A DNA stretch of 64,000 nt from Acidobacteriota bacterium. GTDB lineage: Bacteria; Acidobacteriota; Vicinamibacteria; Fen-336. The notes beneath the pieces were generated by a model. The model saw nothing but the letters and a program-made list of their open reading frames with translations, searched no databases and was not told the origin of the DNA. Where the stretch lies: NCBI GenBank assembly GCA_011526565.1, contig WYBL01000081.1, positions 62,001 to 126,000 on the forward strand, in the 5' to 3' direction. Shown piece after piece: positions 51,379-60,642 of this stretch (its first letter is position 1; each line of letters opens with the position of its first letter). A program made the position numbers and the translations under genes.

Positions 51379-53376
51379 CTACTGGCGCGCTGCGTCGATT
51401 CGCGCGAGGGCCCGGTCCGCCGCTTCGCGGGTGGCGACGTCCCGATCGCGCAGTTCCCAGAGCTTGTCGCGCGCGACCGCCGCGTCGGCTCCGAGCTGAC
51501 CGAGGGTGTCGATCAGCGGAATGCAAGACGACGGACCGGAGCAGTGCGCGAGCTCCGACAGCAGCAGTCGGGCCCCCTGGTCGCCGCTCTGCGCCAGCGC
51601 CAGCCGCGCCGCCTCCCGCAGGTCCGGGTCCGGCTCGCGGGCCACGAGTTGAACCAGGGACCGGATCGCGGGCGCAGAGCCTTGACGGCCGAGGGCGTCG
51701 ATCCCTTCGCGGCGCAGCATCGAGTCGATGCTGGCTGTCGCCAACTCGCCGAGCGCGAGATCGCCGGCGGTGCCGCAGTTGCGCACGGCGTTCAGCAGGG
51801 CGACCTGGACGCCCGGGTCCCGCTCGTCGCGCAGCGCCCCCACCAGAGCCCAGGCAGCGCCGGCTCGCGGGTCGTCGTGCAGCGCGGCCAGCACCTGGGC
51901 GGCTCGCGACCGCATGGGGCCGTCGGCGCTGCGGAGCACGTCGCGAAGGCTGTCGAAGCCGAAGGGGTGGCTGCGGATCTGCTCCAGGACGGCTGCCTGG
52001 TCCCGCTCCCACCCGGGCCCCAGCAACTCGTCCATCCGCAGCTGCGCGGGAGGCGGCGTCGATCCCGCGGCGACCACGCGCTCGGCCTCGGGTGGGCGGA
52101 AGAAGGCGAGGCCTCCGGGCAGAGGCTGGCGTCGTTCGAACCCCTCGAGCCACGCCACCGGCACGGCGAAGTTCAGGTTCTGGCCCTCGGCGAACTGGAA
52201 CGTCGTCCAGCCGACCAGGCGCCCGGAGCTGTCGAACAGCCCGCCCCCGGACGACCCTGGCGAGATCGGCGCCGAAGTCTGGATCAGGGGTGCGCTCTGC
52301 TCGTGGATCACGCGCAGGCTCGACACCAGCCCCTCGCTGAGCGTGAGCTCGAGGCCGTGAGGGGCGCCCACCGCGTAGACCCGCTCGCCGACGTCCGGAA
52401 TCCCCGCGCGCAGCGGCACGGGTGGCGCGGGCAGGTTCGGGACCATCAGCTCGGCCAGGTCGCGAGAAGGGTCGTGCCGCACGACCTGCGCAGGCCACGC
52501 CTTGCCCGCAAAGTACACCTCGACCTGCCGCGCCGGCCCGACCACGTGGCCGTTGGTGATGACGCGGCCGGCGCCGACGACGACGCCGCTGCCCTGGCTG
52601 TCGCGGTCGCCCGGCCCGTCGTGGACGACGACGACCACGGAGGGCGACACCCGCGCGAAGACGCTCCCGGCGTCCGCACCGCCACGGTAGAAGGAGTAGA
52701 CCAGGCTGAGACCCAGCAGCGCGAGGACGGCCGGGGCCCAGGCCAGCATCCGCCACAGGCGTCCCTCGGGGGCCGGTAGCAGCCCGCGGCGACGGCACTC
52801 GCGGATGCCGGCGATGCCGCGCACCAGCATCAGACTGATCAGGCCGCGGATGACGATCGCCCCCGGAGCGACGACACCGAGCGCGAGACCGCCGATGGCG
52901 TCGATCAGGTACAGGGCCAGCGCCGTCACCGCGGCGGCCAGCGAGCCCTTGCGGGTGAAGAAGCCGAGCAGGAGGAACAGTGCCCCGTACATCGCCATGC
53001 CCAGCGCCTCGTCGGGGGCGGAGCCCCAGCGCAGGAGCGCGATCAGGAGCGACAGCCCGGCGACCAGGAAAACGACGTTCGAGGCGGAGTTCAGGCGTTT
53101 GAGCGGGTCGGTGGCCGAACCGGGCAACGGCACCCCGTTGCGCAGCACCTCCAACTCGGGCGCCAGCCAGGTCGGTCCGACCAGCTTCACGCTCAGGGTG
53201 GCGCGGTCGTCGAGCGTGAAGGTGCGCCCCTCGGTCAGTTCCCTGCGGCTGACGATCGTGCCCAACAGGCGGCCCCGCTGCCGCACTTCCAGGTTGCGGT
53301 AGCCCCAGCCGTAGGACAGCTCGAGGTCCCTGGGGGCTCCGCGTCGCGTCGAAAGAAGCTGCTTGGCCATGGGCAT
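51379..53376 (-). CDS. multi-pass membrane protein with trypsin-like protease and HEAT-like repeats
   Basis: 665 residues from ATG 53376; ATG 53370 (MAKQLLS) is also possible. Residues about 1-90 form a soluble cap. Several membrane segments follow (NVVFLVAGLSLLIALLRWG, YGALFLLLGFF, LALYLIDAIGGLALGVV). A chymotrypsin/DegP-like domain has all catalytic residues: ITNGHVV (His), HDPSRDLAELMV (Asp) and ISPGSSGGGLF (Ser). The last 200 residues are HEAT-like helical repeats (RSRAAQVLAALHDDPRAG, LREAARLALAQSGDQGARLL). The combination is uncommon; substrate unknown. It diverges from the GT-C gene by 71 bp. Confidence 0.8.
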   Translation of the reverse strand: MPMAKQLLSTRRGAPRDLELSYGWGYRNLEVRQRGRLLGTIVSRRELTEGRTFTLDDRATLSVKLVGPTWLAPELEVLRNGVPLPGSATDPLKRLNSASNVVFLVAGLSLLIALLRWGSAPDEALGMAMYGALFLLLGFFTRKGSLAAAVTALALYLIDAIGGLALGVVAPGAIVIRGLISLMLVRGIAGIRECRRRGLLPAPEGRLWRMLAWAPAVLALLGLSLVYSFYRGGADAGSVFARVSPSVVVVVHDGPGDRDSQGSGVVVGAGRVITNGHVVGPARQVEVYFAGKAWPAQVVRHDPSRDLAELMVPNLPAPPVPLRAGIPDVGERVYAVGAPHGLELTLSEGLVSSLRVIHEQSAPLIQTSAPISPGSSGGGLFDSSGRLVGWTTFQFAEGQNLNFAVPVAWLEGFERRQPLPGGLAFFRPPEAERVVAAGSTPPPAQLRMDELLGPGWERDQAAVLEQIRSHPFGFDSLRDVLRSADGPMRSRAAQVLAALHDDPRAGAAWALVGALRDERDPGVQVALLNAVRNCGTAGDLALGELATASIDSMLRREGIDALGRQGSAPAIRSLVQLVAREPDPDLREAARLALAQSGDQGARLLLSELAHCSGPSSCIPLIDTLGQLGADAAVARDKLWELRDRDVATREAADRALARIDAARQ

Positions 53377-53447
53377 CCTGGGCCCGCGAGACGGCGGGCG
53401 ACCGCTCGAGAGTTGGAGCGGAAGTCTAACCCTTACCATTGCGGGCG

Positions 53448-56015
53448 ATGCACCGGAACCGGATCGCGACCGCGCTGGCCGTCGCCCTGCTGCTGGGGGC
53501 GGGACTCGCCGTGCAGCTCCACTTCTTCGCGCGCTACCCGCAGCCCGTGCTGTTCGGCGACCCGGCGGGCTACTTCAAGGTGGGCGAGGCGTTCCTGGAC
53601 GCGCTCGCGCGGGTGAGCGCGGGCGAGCCGCCGGCCGACGCCTTCGAGCGGGTCCGCGGCTACTTCTACCTGCTCGGCACCGGCGCGCTGTTCGCGGCGC
53701 TCGACGCCGCGTTCCCGTACGACCTGGTCGCCTGGCGGCGGGTGATGGCCGGCTTCAACACGCTCGCGATGCTGGCCGCGTTCCTGCTCGGGCGGCGGCT
53801 CGCGCGCCACCCTGCCGGCGGTTTCGCCGCGCTCGCGCTGGCGGCGGGTTACCCGCCGTTCGCGGTGCAGACGGGGCGCCTCTACCCCGACCCGGTGACC
53901 GGCGCGCTCTTCGCGCTCTCGGCCTGGATGCTGCTGCGGGCGATCGACCGCGGCTCGCGCCGCGACGCGCTCCTCGCGGGGGCGCTGCTGTGCGCCGCGG
54001 GGGTCGTGCGCACCCAGATCGCGCCCGTCCTGCTGCTGGTCGCGGCGGCGCTGGCCATGGGCTCGTGGCCCTGGTGGCGGCGGGCCGACGGGGCCCGCCG
54101 CGTGGCGATCGGCTTCGCGGCCGGGCTCGCGCCACTGGCCTTGTGCTGGGGGCTCGTCACCTGGGCGGTCGGCGACCGCGACGACGTGATCCAGCTCGGC
54201 AACGTCACGTTCCGCACGCCCTACCCGATGGGCTACTGGATGTTCGTCGACTCCGGCGGCTGGCCGGGGACCTACCGGCTCAAGACCGAGCCGTACTACG
54301 CCGACCTCGCGCGCGCGGCCGAAGCCGACCCCGAGCTGCTGCGCAGCAAGCCGCGCCAGTACCTGTTCACGCTCGGCTGGCTCTGGTCCCGGCCGCAGGA
54401 CGCGGTCGTGCAGCCGCTGGTCAACGCCTACCGCCTCTACGAGCGGCCCGCCAACGACTACAAGTGGGACTACCCCTTCGCCTACGCCCGCCAGGTCGAC
54501 CTCCAGCGCGCGCTCGCCGTGCTGGCGCTGGCCGCGCTCGCCCTGTCGCTGGCCGAGGCGCCGGCGCGCACGCTCGCTTTCGCCTTCCCGCTGGCGCTGC
54601 TGCCGCTCCACGCGCTGGTGTTCTCGTGGCCCCGCTACAACCTGCCGGCGATGCCGATCGTGCTGGCGGCAGCGGGCGCCTTCCTGGCGCGCGCCGCGCT
54701 GGCCCCGCGGACGCGCGAGACCTGGCGGAGCCCGCTGCGGCTGGCGGCCGGCGCCGCCCTCGCGGGGCTCGCCGCCGCGGCCGCGGCCGAAGCCGTCCCG
54801 GGCGGCGCGCGGCTCGCCGGCGAGCTGGCCGTGCTGCTGGCGGTCGCCGCCCCGCTGGCCCTCGCGGCGTCGCTCGGCGGCCGGCGCGGCCCGGCGCTCG
54901 CGGCGTTCGCGCTGGCGGCCGCGCTGCGCCTCGGCCACGTCGTGCAGGACGAGTCGTGGCACGAGCGCCGGATCGAGCTCGGGACCGACGTGCGCGGCGT
55001 CGCCCAGGAGCTGGCGCTGGACGAAGCCGCCGTGCGCGAACTGCGCGCGGCCGACGCGGTGGCGCTGATGGTCGACCTCAGCGTGCCGCGCGGCGACCTC
55101 GGCGCACTGCGGGTGAGCGTGGGCGGCCGCCTGCTCCCGGACGGCGCGTTGCGGCCGACGATGCCGCGGCTGCCCGAGTCGACGGCCACCGGCGGCCGCG
55201 ACTGGCGCGGCTACCCGCAGTGGTGGGCCGCGCTGCTCCCGCGCGAGTGGCTGCCGGAACGGCCGGGGCCGCTGACGGTCTCGATCGAGTCCGGCAGCGC
55301 CACCGGGATCGTGCTGCGCGCCGACCGCTTCGCCGAACAGGACCGTGTCTACGCGGGGCCCTCGTTCGGCGACTGGCCCCACTACGTGCCGCTCAAGCTC
55401 GAGCACGACGGCGACTACCGCCTCCCGGTGCGTCGGCCGCTGCGCAGCGCAGGCACCCGCACGACGCTGTCGCTGGCGGGCCGCGCCCGCCCTGCCTCTG
55501 CCGGCGTCGCCCGCGTGCGGCTGGTCGCCCTCGCCAACGCGGCGGCCGGCACCCGCTGGACGAGCGCGCCGGCCCCGCTCCGCCCCGCGGTCGCGTTCGG
55601 CTTCTTCGCCTGGGCGGGCGTGCGCCACGACGCGAGCCTGTGGATCGACGGCGTCCACGCCCTCGACTTCGTGATCTCGGAGCGCAACGGCGAGTGGCGC
55701 GGCGGCGGCTACCGGCTGTGCCAGCGCGCGCTGGGCGACCGCGGCGACAAGGCCTACTCGGCCTTCGTGCTGGAGGGCCCGGGCCGCGGCGCAGCCCACG
55801 AGGTCGAGGTGCGCTTCACCACGGCCTTCGCGCGGCAGCGCGTGTACTTCGTCGCCGACCGCAGGGGCGCATTCGAGGCGCTCGCGCCCCACTTCGACGC
55901 CTGCGGCGTCGCGGCGGAGACGCCCCGCGTCGCGGGCGTCGCCGAGGTGCTGCACGCCACCCGCAACGCCTACCCCGACGACACCGGGCTGTGGCGGGTG
56001 GAGGGGGTGTACTGA
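53448..56015 (+). CDS. GT-C-type polytopic membrane glycosyltransferase
   Basis: 855 residues from ATG 53448. More than ten hydrophobic helices span residues about 5-480 (IATALAVALLLGAGLAVQLH, FNTLAMLAAFLLGRRLA, APVLLLVAAALAMG, ALAVLALAALALSLAEA). The first loop has the acidic motif FGDPAGYFKVGEAF, typical of PMT/ArnT-like GT-C transferases. A large extracytoplasmic domain follows (about 490-855). It uses a lipid-linked sugar and may transfer it to a surface protein or glycan; donor and acceptor are not predictable. Confidence 0.8.
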   Translation: MHRNRIATALAVALLLGAGLAVQLHFFARYPQPVLFGDPAGYFKVGEAFLDALARVSAGEPPADAFERVRGYFYLLGTGALFAALDAAFPYDLVAWRRVMAGFNTLAMLAAFLLGRRLARHPAGGFAALALAAGYPPFAVQTGRLYPDPVTGALFALSAWMLLRAIDRGSRRDALLAGALLCAAGVVRTQIAPVLLLVAAALAMGSWPWWRRADGARRVAIGFAAGLAPLALCWGLVTWAVGDRDDVIQLGNVTFRTPYPMGYWMFVDSGGWPGTYRLKTEPYYADLARAAEADPELLRSKPRQYLFTLGWLWSRPQDAVVQPLVNAYRLYERPANDYKWDYPFAYARQVDLQRALAVLALAALALSLAEAPARTLAFAFPLALLPLHALVFSWPRYNLPAMPIVLAAAGAFLARAALAPRTRETWRSPLRLAAGAALAGLAAAAAAEAVPGGARLAGELAVLLAVAAPLALAASLGGRRGPALAAFALAAALRLGHVVQDESWHERRIELGTDVRGVAQELALDEAAVRELRAADAVALMVDLSVPRGDLGALRVSVGGRLLPDGALRPTMPRLPESTATGGRDWRGYPQWWAALLPREWLPERPGPLTVSIESGSATGIVLRADRFAEQDRVYAGPSFGDWPHYVPLKLEHDGDYRLPVRRPLRSAGTRTTLSLAGRARPASAGVARVRLVALANAAAGTRWTSAPAPLRPAVAFGFFAWAGVRHDASLWIDGVHALDFVISERNGEWRGGGYRLCQRALGDRGDKAYSAFVLEGPGRGAAHEVEVRFTTAFARQRVYFVADRRGAFEALAPHFDACGVAAETPRVAGVAEVLHATRNAYPDDTGLWRVEGVY

Positions 56016-56067
56016 GTTTCGGGAACTTTCCGGCGCCCGCCGGCGTCGGATCAAGTGGAGGACTGCG

Positions 56068-56289
56068 ATGACCCATCCTGGCACCGCAGCGGTGCTCAGC
56101 TTCGTCGTGCCCGGCGTCGGCCAGATCTACAACGGCGACTTCCTGCGCGGCCTGTTCTGGCTCGTGATCACGCCGGGCTTCTGGCTGGGCACCGGCGGAC
56201 TGCTCGGCTGGGTCTGCCACCTGATCGCGGCCTGGACGGCCTACGGTCGCGGCGAGAAGAAGCGCCGCGCCGAGGCGAGCGCGGCCTGA
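56068..56289 (+). CDS. TM2-domain small membrane protein
   Basis: 73 residues from ATG 56068. AAVLSFVVPGVGQIYNGDFLRG then FWLVITPGFWLGTGGLLGW: a helix, the GxGQxYxG turn and a second helix of the TM2 type, with a basic tail. Function of this family is not established. Confidence 0.75.
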   Translation: MTHPGTAAVLSFVVPGVGQIYNGDFLRGLFWLVITPGFWLGTGGLLGWVCHLIAAWTAYGRGEKKRRAEASAA

Positions 56290-56329
56290 TCCCGGCTCCG
56301 CGCTAAACTCGGCGTTTCGGGAGGCCCCG

Positions 56330-57442
56330 ATGCCGAGTTCCCTCGATCGCCGCAGTTTCGTCCGTGCCTCGCTCGTCGCCGGTGTCGCCGGCGCCGTCGG
56401 CCAGGCCCCGGCCGTGCGCGCGGCCGGGGTGCGGCCGGTGGTGGTCGCTTCGTCCAACGGCAACCGCCACAAGAACGGCGGCACGCAGACGACGGTCGCC
56501 CTCGCCTTCGAGCGGATCGCGAAAGGCGAGGACGTGCTCGACGCGCTGATCGCGGGCGTCAACCTGTGCGAGCTCGACCCGGCCGACGACAGCGTCGGCT
56601 ACGGCGGGCTGCCCAACGCCGACGGCGTCGTCCAGCTCGACGCCTCGGTGATGCACGGGCCCAGGCGCCGCGCGGGCGCCGTGGCCTGTCTCGAGGGCGT
56701 GCGCACACCGTCGCTGGTCGCGAAGGCGGTGATGGAGCAGACCGACCACCACCTGCTGGTCGGCGCCGGCGCGCAGCTCTTCGCGCGCCAGATGGGTTTC
56801 GCGGTCGAGGCCGATCTCAACACCGAGAACTCGCGGAAGAAGTGGCTCGACTGGAAACGGCGGATCGACCCCGAGCACTACCTCGACCCGGCGCAGCGCG
56901 AGGTCGCGGCCGACGCGGCCCGCGAGGCGATGATCGCCCACGGCCGGCTCGACCCGCTGCACGTCTACGGCACGATCAACTGCAACGGCGTCAGCGCCAG
57001 GGGCGAGGTGTGCGGCGTGACCACCACCTCCGGCCTCGCCTGGAAGATCCCCGGGCGCGTCGGCGACAGCCCGATCCTGGGCGCGGGCCTGTGGGTCGAC
57101 GGCGAGGTCGGCGCCGCCGGTTCGACCGGGCGCGGCGAGGCCAACCTGTACAACCTCTCCTCGCACCTGATCGTGGAGAACCTGCGGCGCGGGATGAGCT
57201 GCCTCGACGCCGGCATGGACGCGCTGCGGCGGATCCGGGCCAACACGGTCGAGAAGCGGCTGAGGAACGCCCAGGGCAACCCGGCCTTCTACGTCAACTT
57301 CTACGTCGTCGACGCGAAAGGCGGCTTCGCGGGCGTCTCGATGTACGGCACCTACAAGGGCCGCAAGGTCGAGTACGCGCTGTGCACCGAGCACGGCCCC
57401 GAGACGCGCCCCGTCGAGGCGCTGATCCCCGAGCATCCCTGA
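56330..57442 (+). CDS. Tat-exported N4-(beta-N-acetylglucosaminyl)-L-asparaginase (Ntn hydrolase)
   Basis: 370 residues from ATG 56330. A Tat signal (LDRRSFVRASLVAGVAGAVG) is followed by glycosylasparaginase motifs: SSNGNRHKNGGTQTTV, SVGYGGLPNADGVVQLDAS and DHHLLVGAGAQLFA. The autocleavage site lies in EVCGVTTTSGLAWK, where the new N-terminal Thr becomes the nucleophile. The protein cleaves GlcNAc-Asn from degraded glycoproteins in the periplasm. Family-typical length. Confidence 0.9.
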   Translation: MPSSLDRRSFVRASLVAGVAGAVGQAPAVRAAGVRPVVVASSNGNRHKNGGTQTTVALAFERIAKGEDVLDALIAGVNLCELDPADDSVGYGGLPNADGVVQLDASVMHGPRRRAGAVACLEGVRTPSLVAKAVMEQTDHHLLVGAGAQLFARQMGFAVEADLNTENSRKKWLDWKRRIDPEHYLDPAQREVAADAAREAMIAHGRLDPLHVYGTINCNGVSARGEVCGVTTTSGLAWKIPGRVGDSPILGAGLWVDGEVGAAGSTGRGEANLYNLSSHLIVENLRRGMSCLDAGMDALRRIRANTVEKRLRNAQGNPAFYVNFYVVDAKGGFAGVSMYGTYKGRKVEYALCTEHGPETRPVEALIPEHP

Positions 57443-57471
57443 GCCTGCTCCGCCTCTCCCCGGAAGAACCG

Positions 57472-60400
57472 GTGCTCTGGTCCCAGTTGCTCGCGGGCCA
57501 CGTGCCCGCGCTGACGCGGGCCCGCGGCGCCGACTACTTCGAGCGCGGTCGCGTCGTCGCGCTCAGCGCGCGGCCGCGCGCGCTGCACGCCCGCGTGCGC
57601 GGCACCTGGGTCTACGACGTGCGGATCGAGTTCGGCGACCGCGGCATGGAGGGCAGCTGCACCTGCCCGGCGGGGCTCCAGGGGCCGTGCAAGCACGTGT
57701 GGGCCGCGCTGCTCGAGGCCGAACGCCAGGGCCGGGCGCCGGCGCTCGTCGGGCTGGGGCCGCCGGCGGCCGCTGGCCCGGCCCCGGGCGGCCTGACCCG
57801 CGGCCCCGATCGTCCGCTCGCCTTGTGGCGCGACCGGCTGGAGGCGATCGCCCGCGGCCACGCGAGCCCGCTGGCGATCGAGCGGCCGGGCGCGGCGCCG
57901 GGCGACGAGATCCACTACCTGCTCGACCTGCCGTCGAGCCTCGCCGCGGGCGCTCTCCAGGTCGAGACGGCGCTGGTGCGACGCCGGCGCGACGGCCAGC
58001 CGGGCGAACCGAAGGCGTTCGCCGCGACGCGCGCCGAGGCGGCCCTGCTGCCGGAGGCCAGCGACCGTCGGGCCCTGCTGCTGATGATGGGCGCGCCCCA
58101 TCCCGCGCCCGGCGGGCTGCCGGCCGTCGCGTCGTACCGCGTGGCCGCCGACGCCGTGCCGGTGGTGCTCGAGGCCCTCTCGCACACCGGCCGCGCCCGG
58201 GTGCAGGCGACGCGCGAGTCGGCGCCCGTGACCCTGCGCTGGCAGGCGGCGCCCGAGTTCCGCCTCGGGCTGCGGGTCATGGAGCGGGACGAGGACTACG
58301 TGCTGACCGGCGTGCTGCGCGACGGCACGGTCGAGCGCCCGCTGGCCGATGCGGCGCTGCTGCTGCGCCAGGGCGCGGTCTTCTTCGCGGACGGCCTGGC
58401 CGGGCCGCTCGAGGATCGCGGCCTGTGGCCGTTCGTGCCCGACCTGCGCCAGCACCGCGAGCTGGCCGTGCCGATCCGCCACGGCGCGCGGCTGCTGGGG
58501 GCGCTGGCCGCCGCGGGCCCCGGGCCGCTCGCGGCCGTCGAACTGCCCGAGGACCTGCAGGTGGCGGTCGTGCAGGCCGCGCCGCGGCCGCGGCTCCGCG
58601 TCGACACGGACCCGCGCGACCCACGGCGCCTGATCGCGACGCTCGCCTTCGACTACGACGGCGGGCTCGCTCCCGACGAGGCGGGCGGCTTCCACTTCGA
58701 CGCGGCGACGCGGCGGCTGCTGGTGCGCGACGCTGCCGCCGAGGAGCGCGCGCGCGACCTGCTGCTGGCCCTCGGCCTGCGCCGGGTCCAGGGCGGCGCC
58801 CAGTTCAGCCTCGCCCCGCGCCGGCTGGCAGAAGCCGTGCGCGCGCTGGCGCCACACGGCTTCGTGATCGAGGTCGACGGCCGGGTGCAACGACCGGGCG
58901 GCACCGTGCGCTACCGGGTGTCCTCGGGCGTCGACTGGTTCGACCTCGACGCCGAGGTGGACTTCGGAGACGCGACCGCGAAGCTGCCGGCGCTGCTCGA
59001 GGCGGCCCGCAGCGGCTCGGCCACCGTGCTGCTCGACGACGGCTCGTCGGGCCTGCTGCCGGAGGAGTGGCTCTCGCGCCAGGGCTTCCTGCGCGCCCTT
59101 GGCGAGGTCGAGGACGGGCGGCTGCGCTTCCGCAACGCCCAGGCCGCGCTGGTCGGGGAACTGCTCGAGGACGTGCCGGTGCTCGACGCCGACCAGGGCT
59201 TCCACGAGGCGCGGGCGCGGCTGCGCGCGTTCTCGCGGGTGCGGGCGGCCGATCCGCCGGCCGGCTTCCAGGGCACGCTGCGCCCCTACCAGCGCGAGGG
59301 CCTGGGCTGGCTGCGCTTCCTGCGCGAGTTCGGTCTCGGCGGCTGCCTCGCCGACGACATGGGCCTCGGCAAGACCGTCCAGGTGCTGGCCCTGTTCGCC
59401 GAGCGGCGCGGCGTCTCGCGCCACCCGTCGCTGGTCGTGGTGCCGCGCTCGCTGGTCTTCAACTGGAAGGAGGAGGCGGCCCGCTTCGTGCCGGGGCTGC
59501 GCGTCGTCGACCACACGGGCCTCGAGCGCGGCCGCGGCCCGAGGAGCTTCGAGGACGCCGACCTGGTGCTGACGACCTACGGCACGCTGCGCCGCGACGT
59601 GAAGCTGCTGGAGGCCGTGCGCTTCGACTACGTCGTGCTCGACGAGGCGCAGAACGTCAAGAACCACCGGACCGAGGCCGCGCGCGCCGTGCGGCGGCTG
59701 CGCGCGGACCATCGCCTGGCGCTGACCGGCACGCCGCTCGAGAACCACCTCGGCGAGCTGCGCAACCTGCTCGACTTCCTGAACCCGGGCCTGCTCGGCG
59801 CCTCGGCGGCGTTCCGCAGCGGCGATGCCCCCGGGGACGACGTCGCCCGTCGCGCGCTGGCCGAGGGCATCCGGCCCTTCGTGCTGCGCCGCACCAAAGA
59901 GCAGGTCGCGAGCGAGCTGCCGGCCAAGACCGAGCAGACGCTGCACTGCGCGCTGGAGGGCCGCGCCCAGGCCCTGTACCGGGAGCTGGCCGCCCACTAC
60001 CGGCGCACGCTGCTGGCCCGCGTCGACGCCCGCGGCATGGCGCGCTCGAAGCTGCAGGTGCTGGAGGCGCTGCTGCGGCTGCGCCAGGCGGCCTGCCACC
60101 CGGGGCTCGTCGACCGCCGTCACGCCGAGGTGCCGTCGGCCAAGATCGAGACGCTGGTGCCGCTGCTGCACGAGGTGGTCGCCGAAGGCCACAAGGCCCT
60201 GGTGTTCTCGCAGTTCACCAGCTTCCTGGCGCTGGTTCGCGAGCGGCTGGCGAAGGAGGGCCTCGTCCACGAGTACCTCGACGGCCGCACCCGCGACCGC
60301 GCGGCGCGCGTGCGCCGCTTCCAGGACGACCCGGCCTGCCCGCTGTTCCTGGTCAGCCTCAAGGCCGGCGGCACCGGCCTCAACCTGACGGCGGCCGACT

Positions 60401-60642
60401 ACGTGTTCCTGCTCGACCCGTGGTGGAATCCCGCCGTCGAGGCGCAGGCGATCGACCGCGCCCACCGCATCGGCCAGCAGCGCCACGTCTTCGCCTACCG
60501 GCTGATCGCGACCGAGACCGTGGAGGAGAAGGTGCTGGCGCTGCAGCAGGGCAAGCGCGAGCTGTTCGACGCGATCCTCGGCGAGAAGCTGAGCCTGATC
60601 CGCTCGCTGCGCCGCGAGGACCTGGAGCACCTTTTGTCATGA
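57472..60642 (+). CDS. SNF2-family helicase with N-terminal SWIM zinc finger
   Basis: 1056 residues from GTG 57472. SWIM finger CTCPAGLQGPCKHVW (about 63-77). A long middle region (about 80-590) of unknown fold. Then the SNF2 ATPase: RPYQREGLGWLRFL, DDMGLGKTVQVLAL (about 628), DEAQNVKNH (about 724), LTGTPLENH, VFSQFTSFL, and motif VI IDRAHRIGQQRHVFAYRL. It acts as a DNA translocase; the SWIM domain likely binds DNA or protein. The stop overlaps the ATG of the CNNM-type gene. Confidence 0.9.
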   Translation: MLWSQLLAGHVPALTRARGADYFERGRVVALSARPRALHARVRGTWVYDVRIEFGDRGMEGSCTCPAGLQGPCKHVWAALLEAERQGRAPALVGLGPPAAAGPAPGGLTRGPDRPLALWRDRLEAIARGHASPLAIERPGAAPGDEIHYLLDLPSSLAAGALQVETALVRRRRDGQPGEPKAFAATRAEAALLPEASDRRALLLMMGAPHPAPGGLPAVASYRVAADAVPVVLEALSHTGRARVQATRESAPVTLRWQAAPEFRLGLRVMERDEDYVLTGVLRDGTVERPLADAALLLRQGAVFFADGLAGPLEDRGLWPFVPDLRQHRELAVPIRHGARLLGALAAAGPGPLAAVELPEDLQVAVVQAAPRPRLRVDTDPRDPRRLIATLAFDYDGGLAPDEAGGFHFDAATRRLLVRDAAAEERARDLLLALGLRRVQGGAQFSLAPRRLAEAVRALAPHGFVIEVDGRVQRPGGTVRYRVSSGVDWFDLDAEVDFGDATAKLPALLEAARSGSATVLLDDGSSGLLPEEWLSRQGFLRALGEVEDGRLRFRNAQAALVGELLEDVPVLDADQGFHEARARLRAFSRVRAADPPAGFQGTLRPYQREGLGWLRFLREFGLGGCLADDMGLGKTVQVLALFAERRGVSRHPSLVVVPRSLVFNWKEEAARFVPGLRVVDHTGLERGRGPRSFEDADLVLTTYGTLRRDVKLLEAVRFDYVVLDEAQNVKNHRTEAARAVRRLRADHRLALTGTPLENHLGELRNLLDFLNPGLLGASAAFRSGDAPGDDVARRALAEGIRPFVLRRTKEQVASELPAKTEQTLHCALEGRAQALYRELAAHYRRTLLARVDARGMARSKLQVLEALLRLRQAACHPGLVDRRHAEVPSAKIETLVPLLHEVVAEGHKALVFSQFTSFLALVRERLAKEGLVHEYLDGRTRDRAARVRRFQDDPACPLFLVSLKAGGTGLNLTAADYVFLLDPWWNPAVEAQAIDRAHRIGQQRHVFAYRLIATETVEEKVLALQQGKRELFDAILGEKLSLIRSLRREDLEHLLS

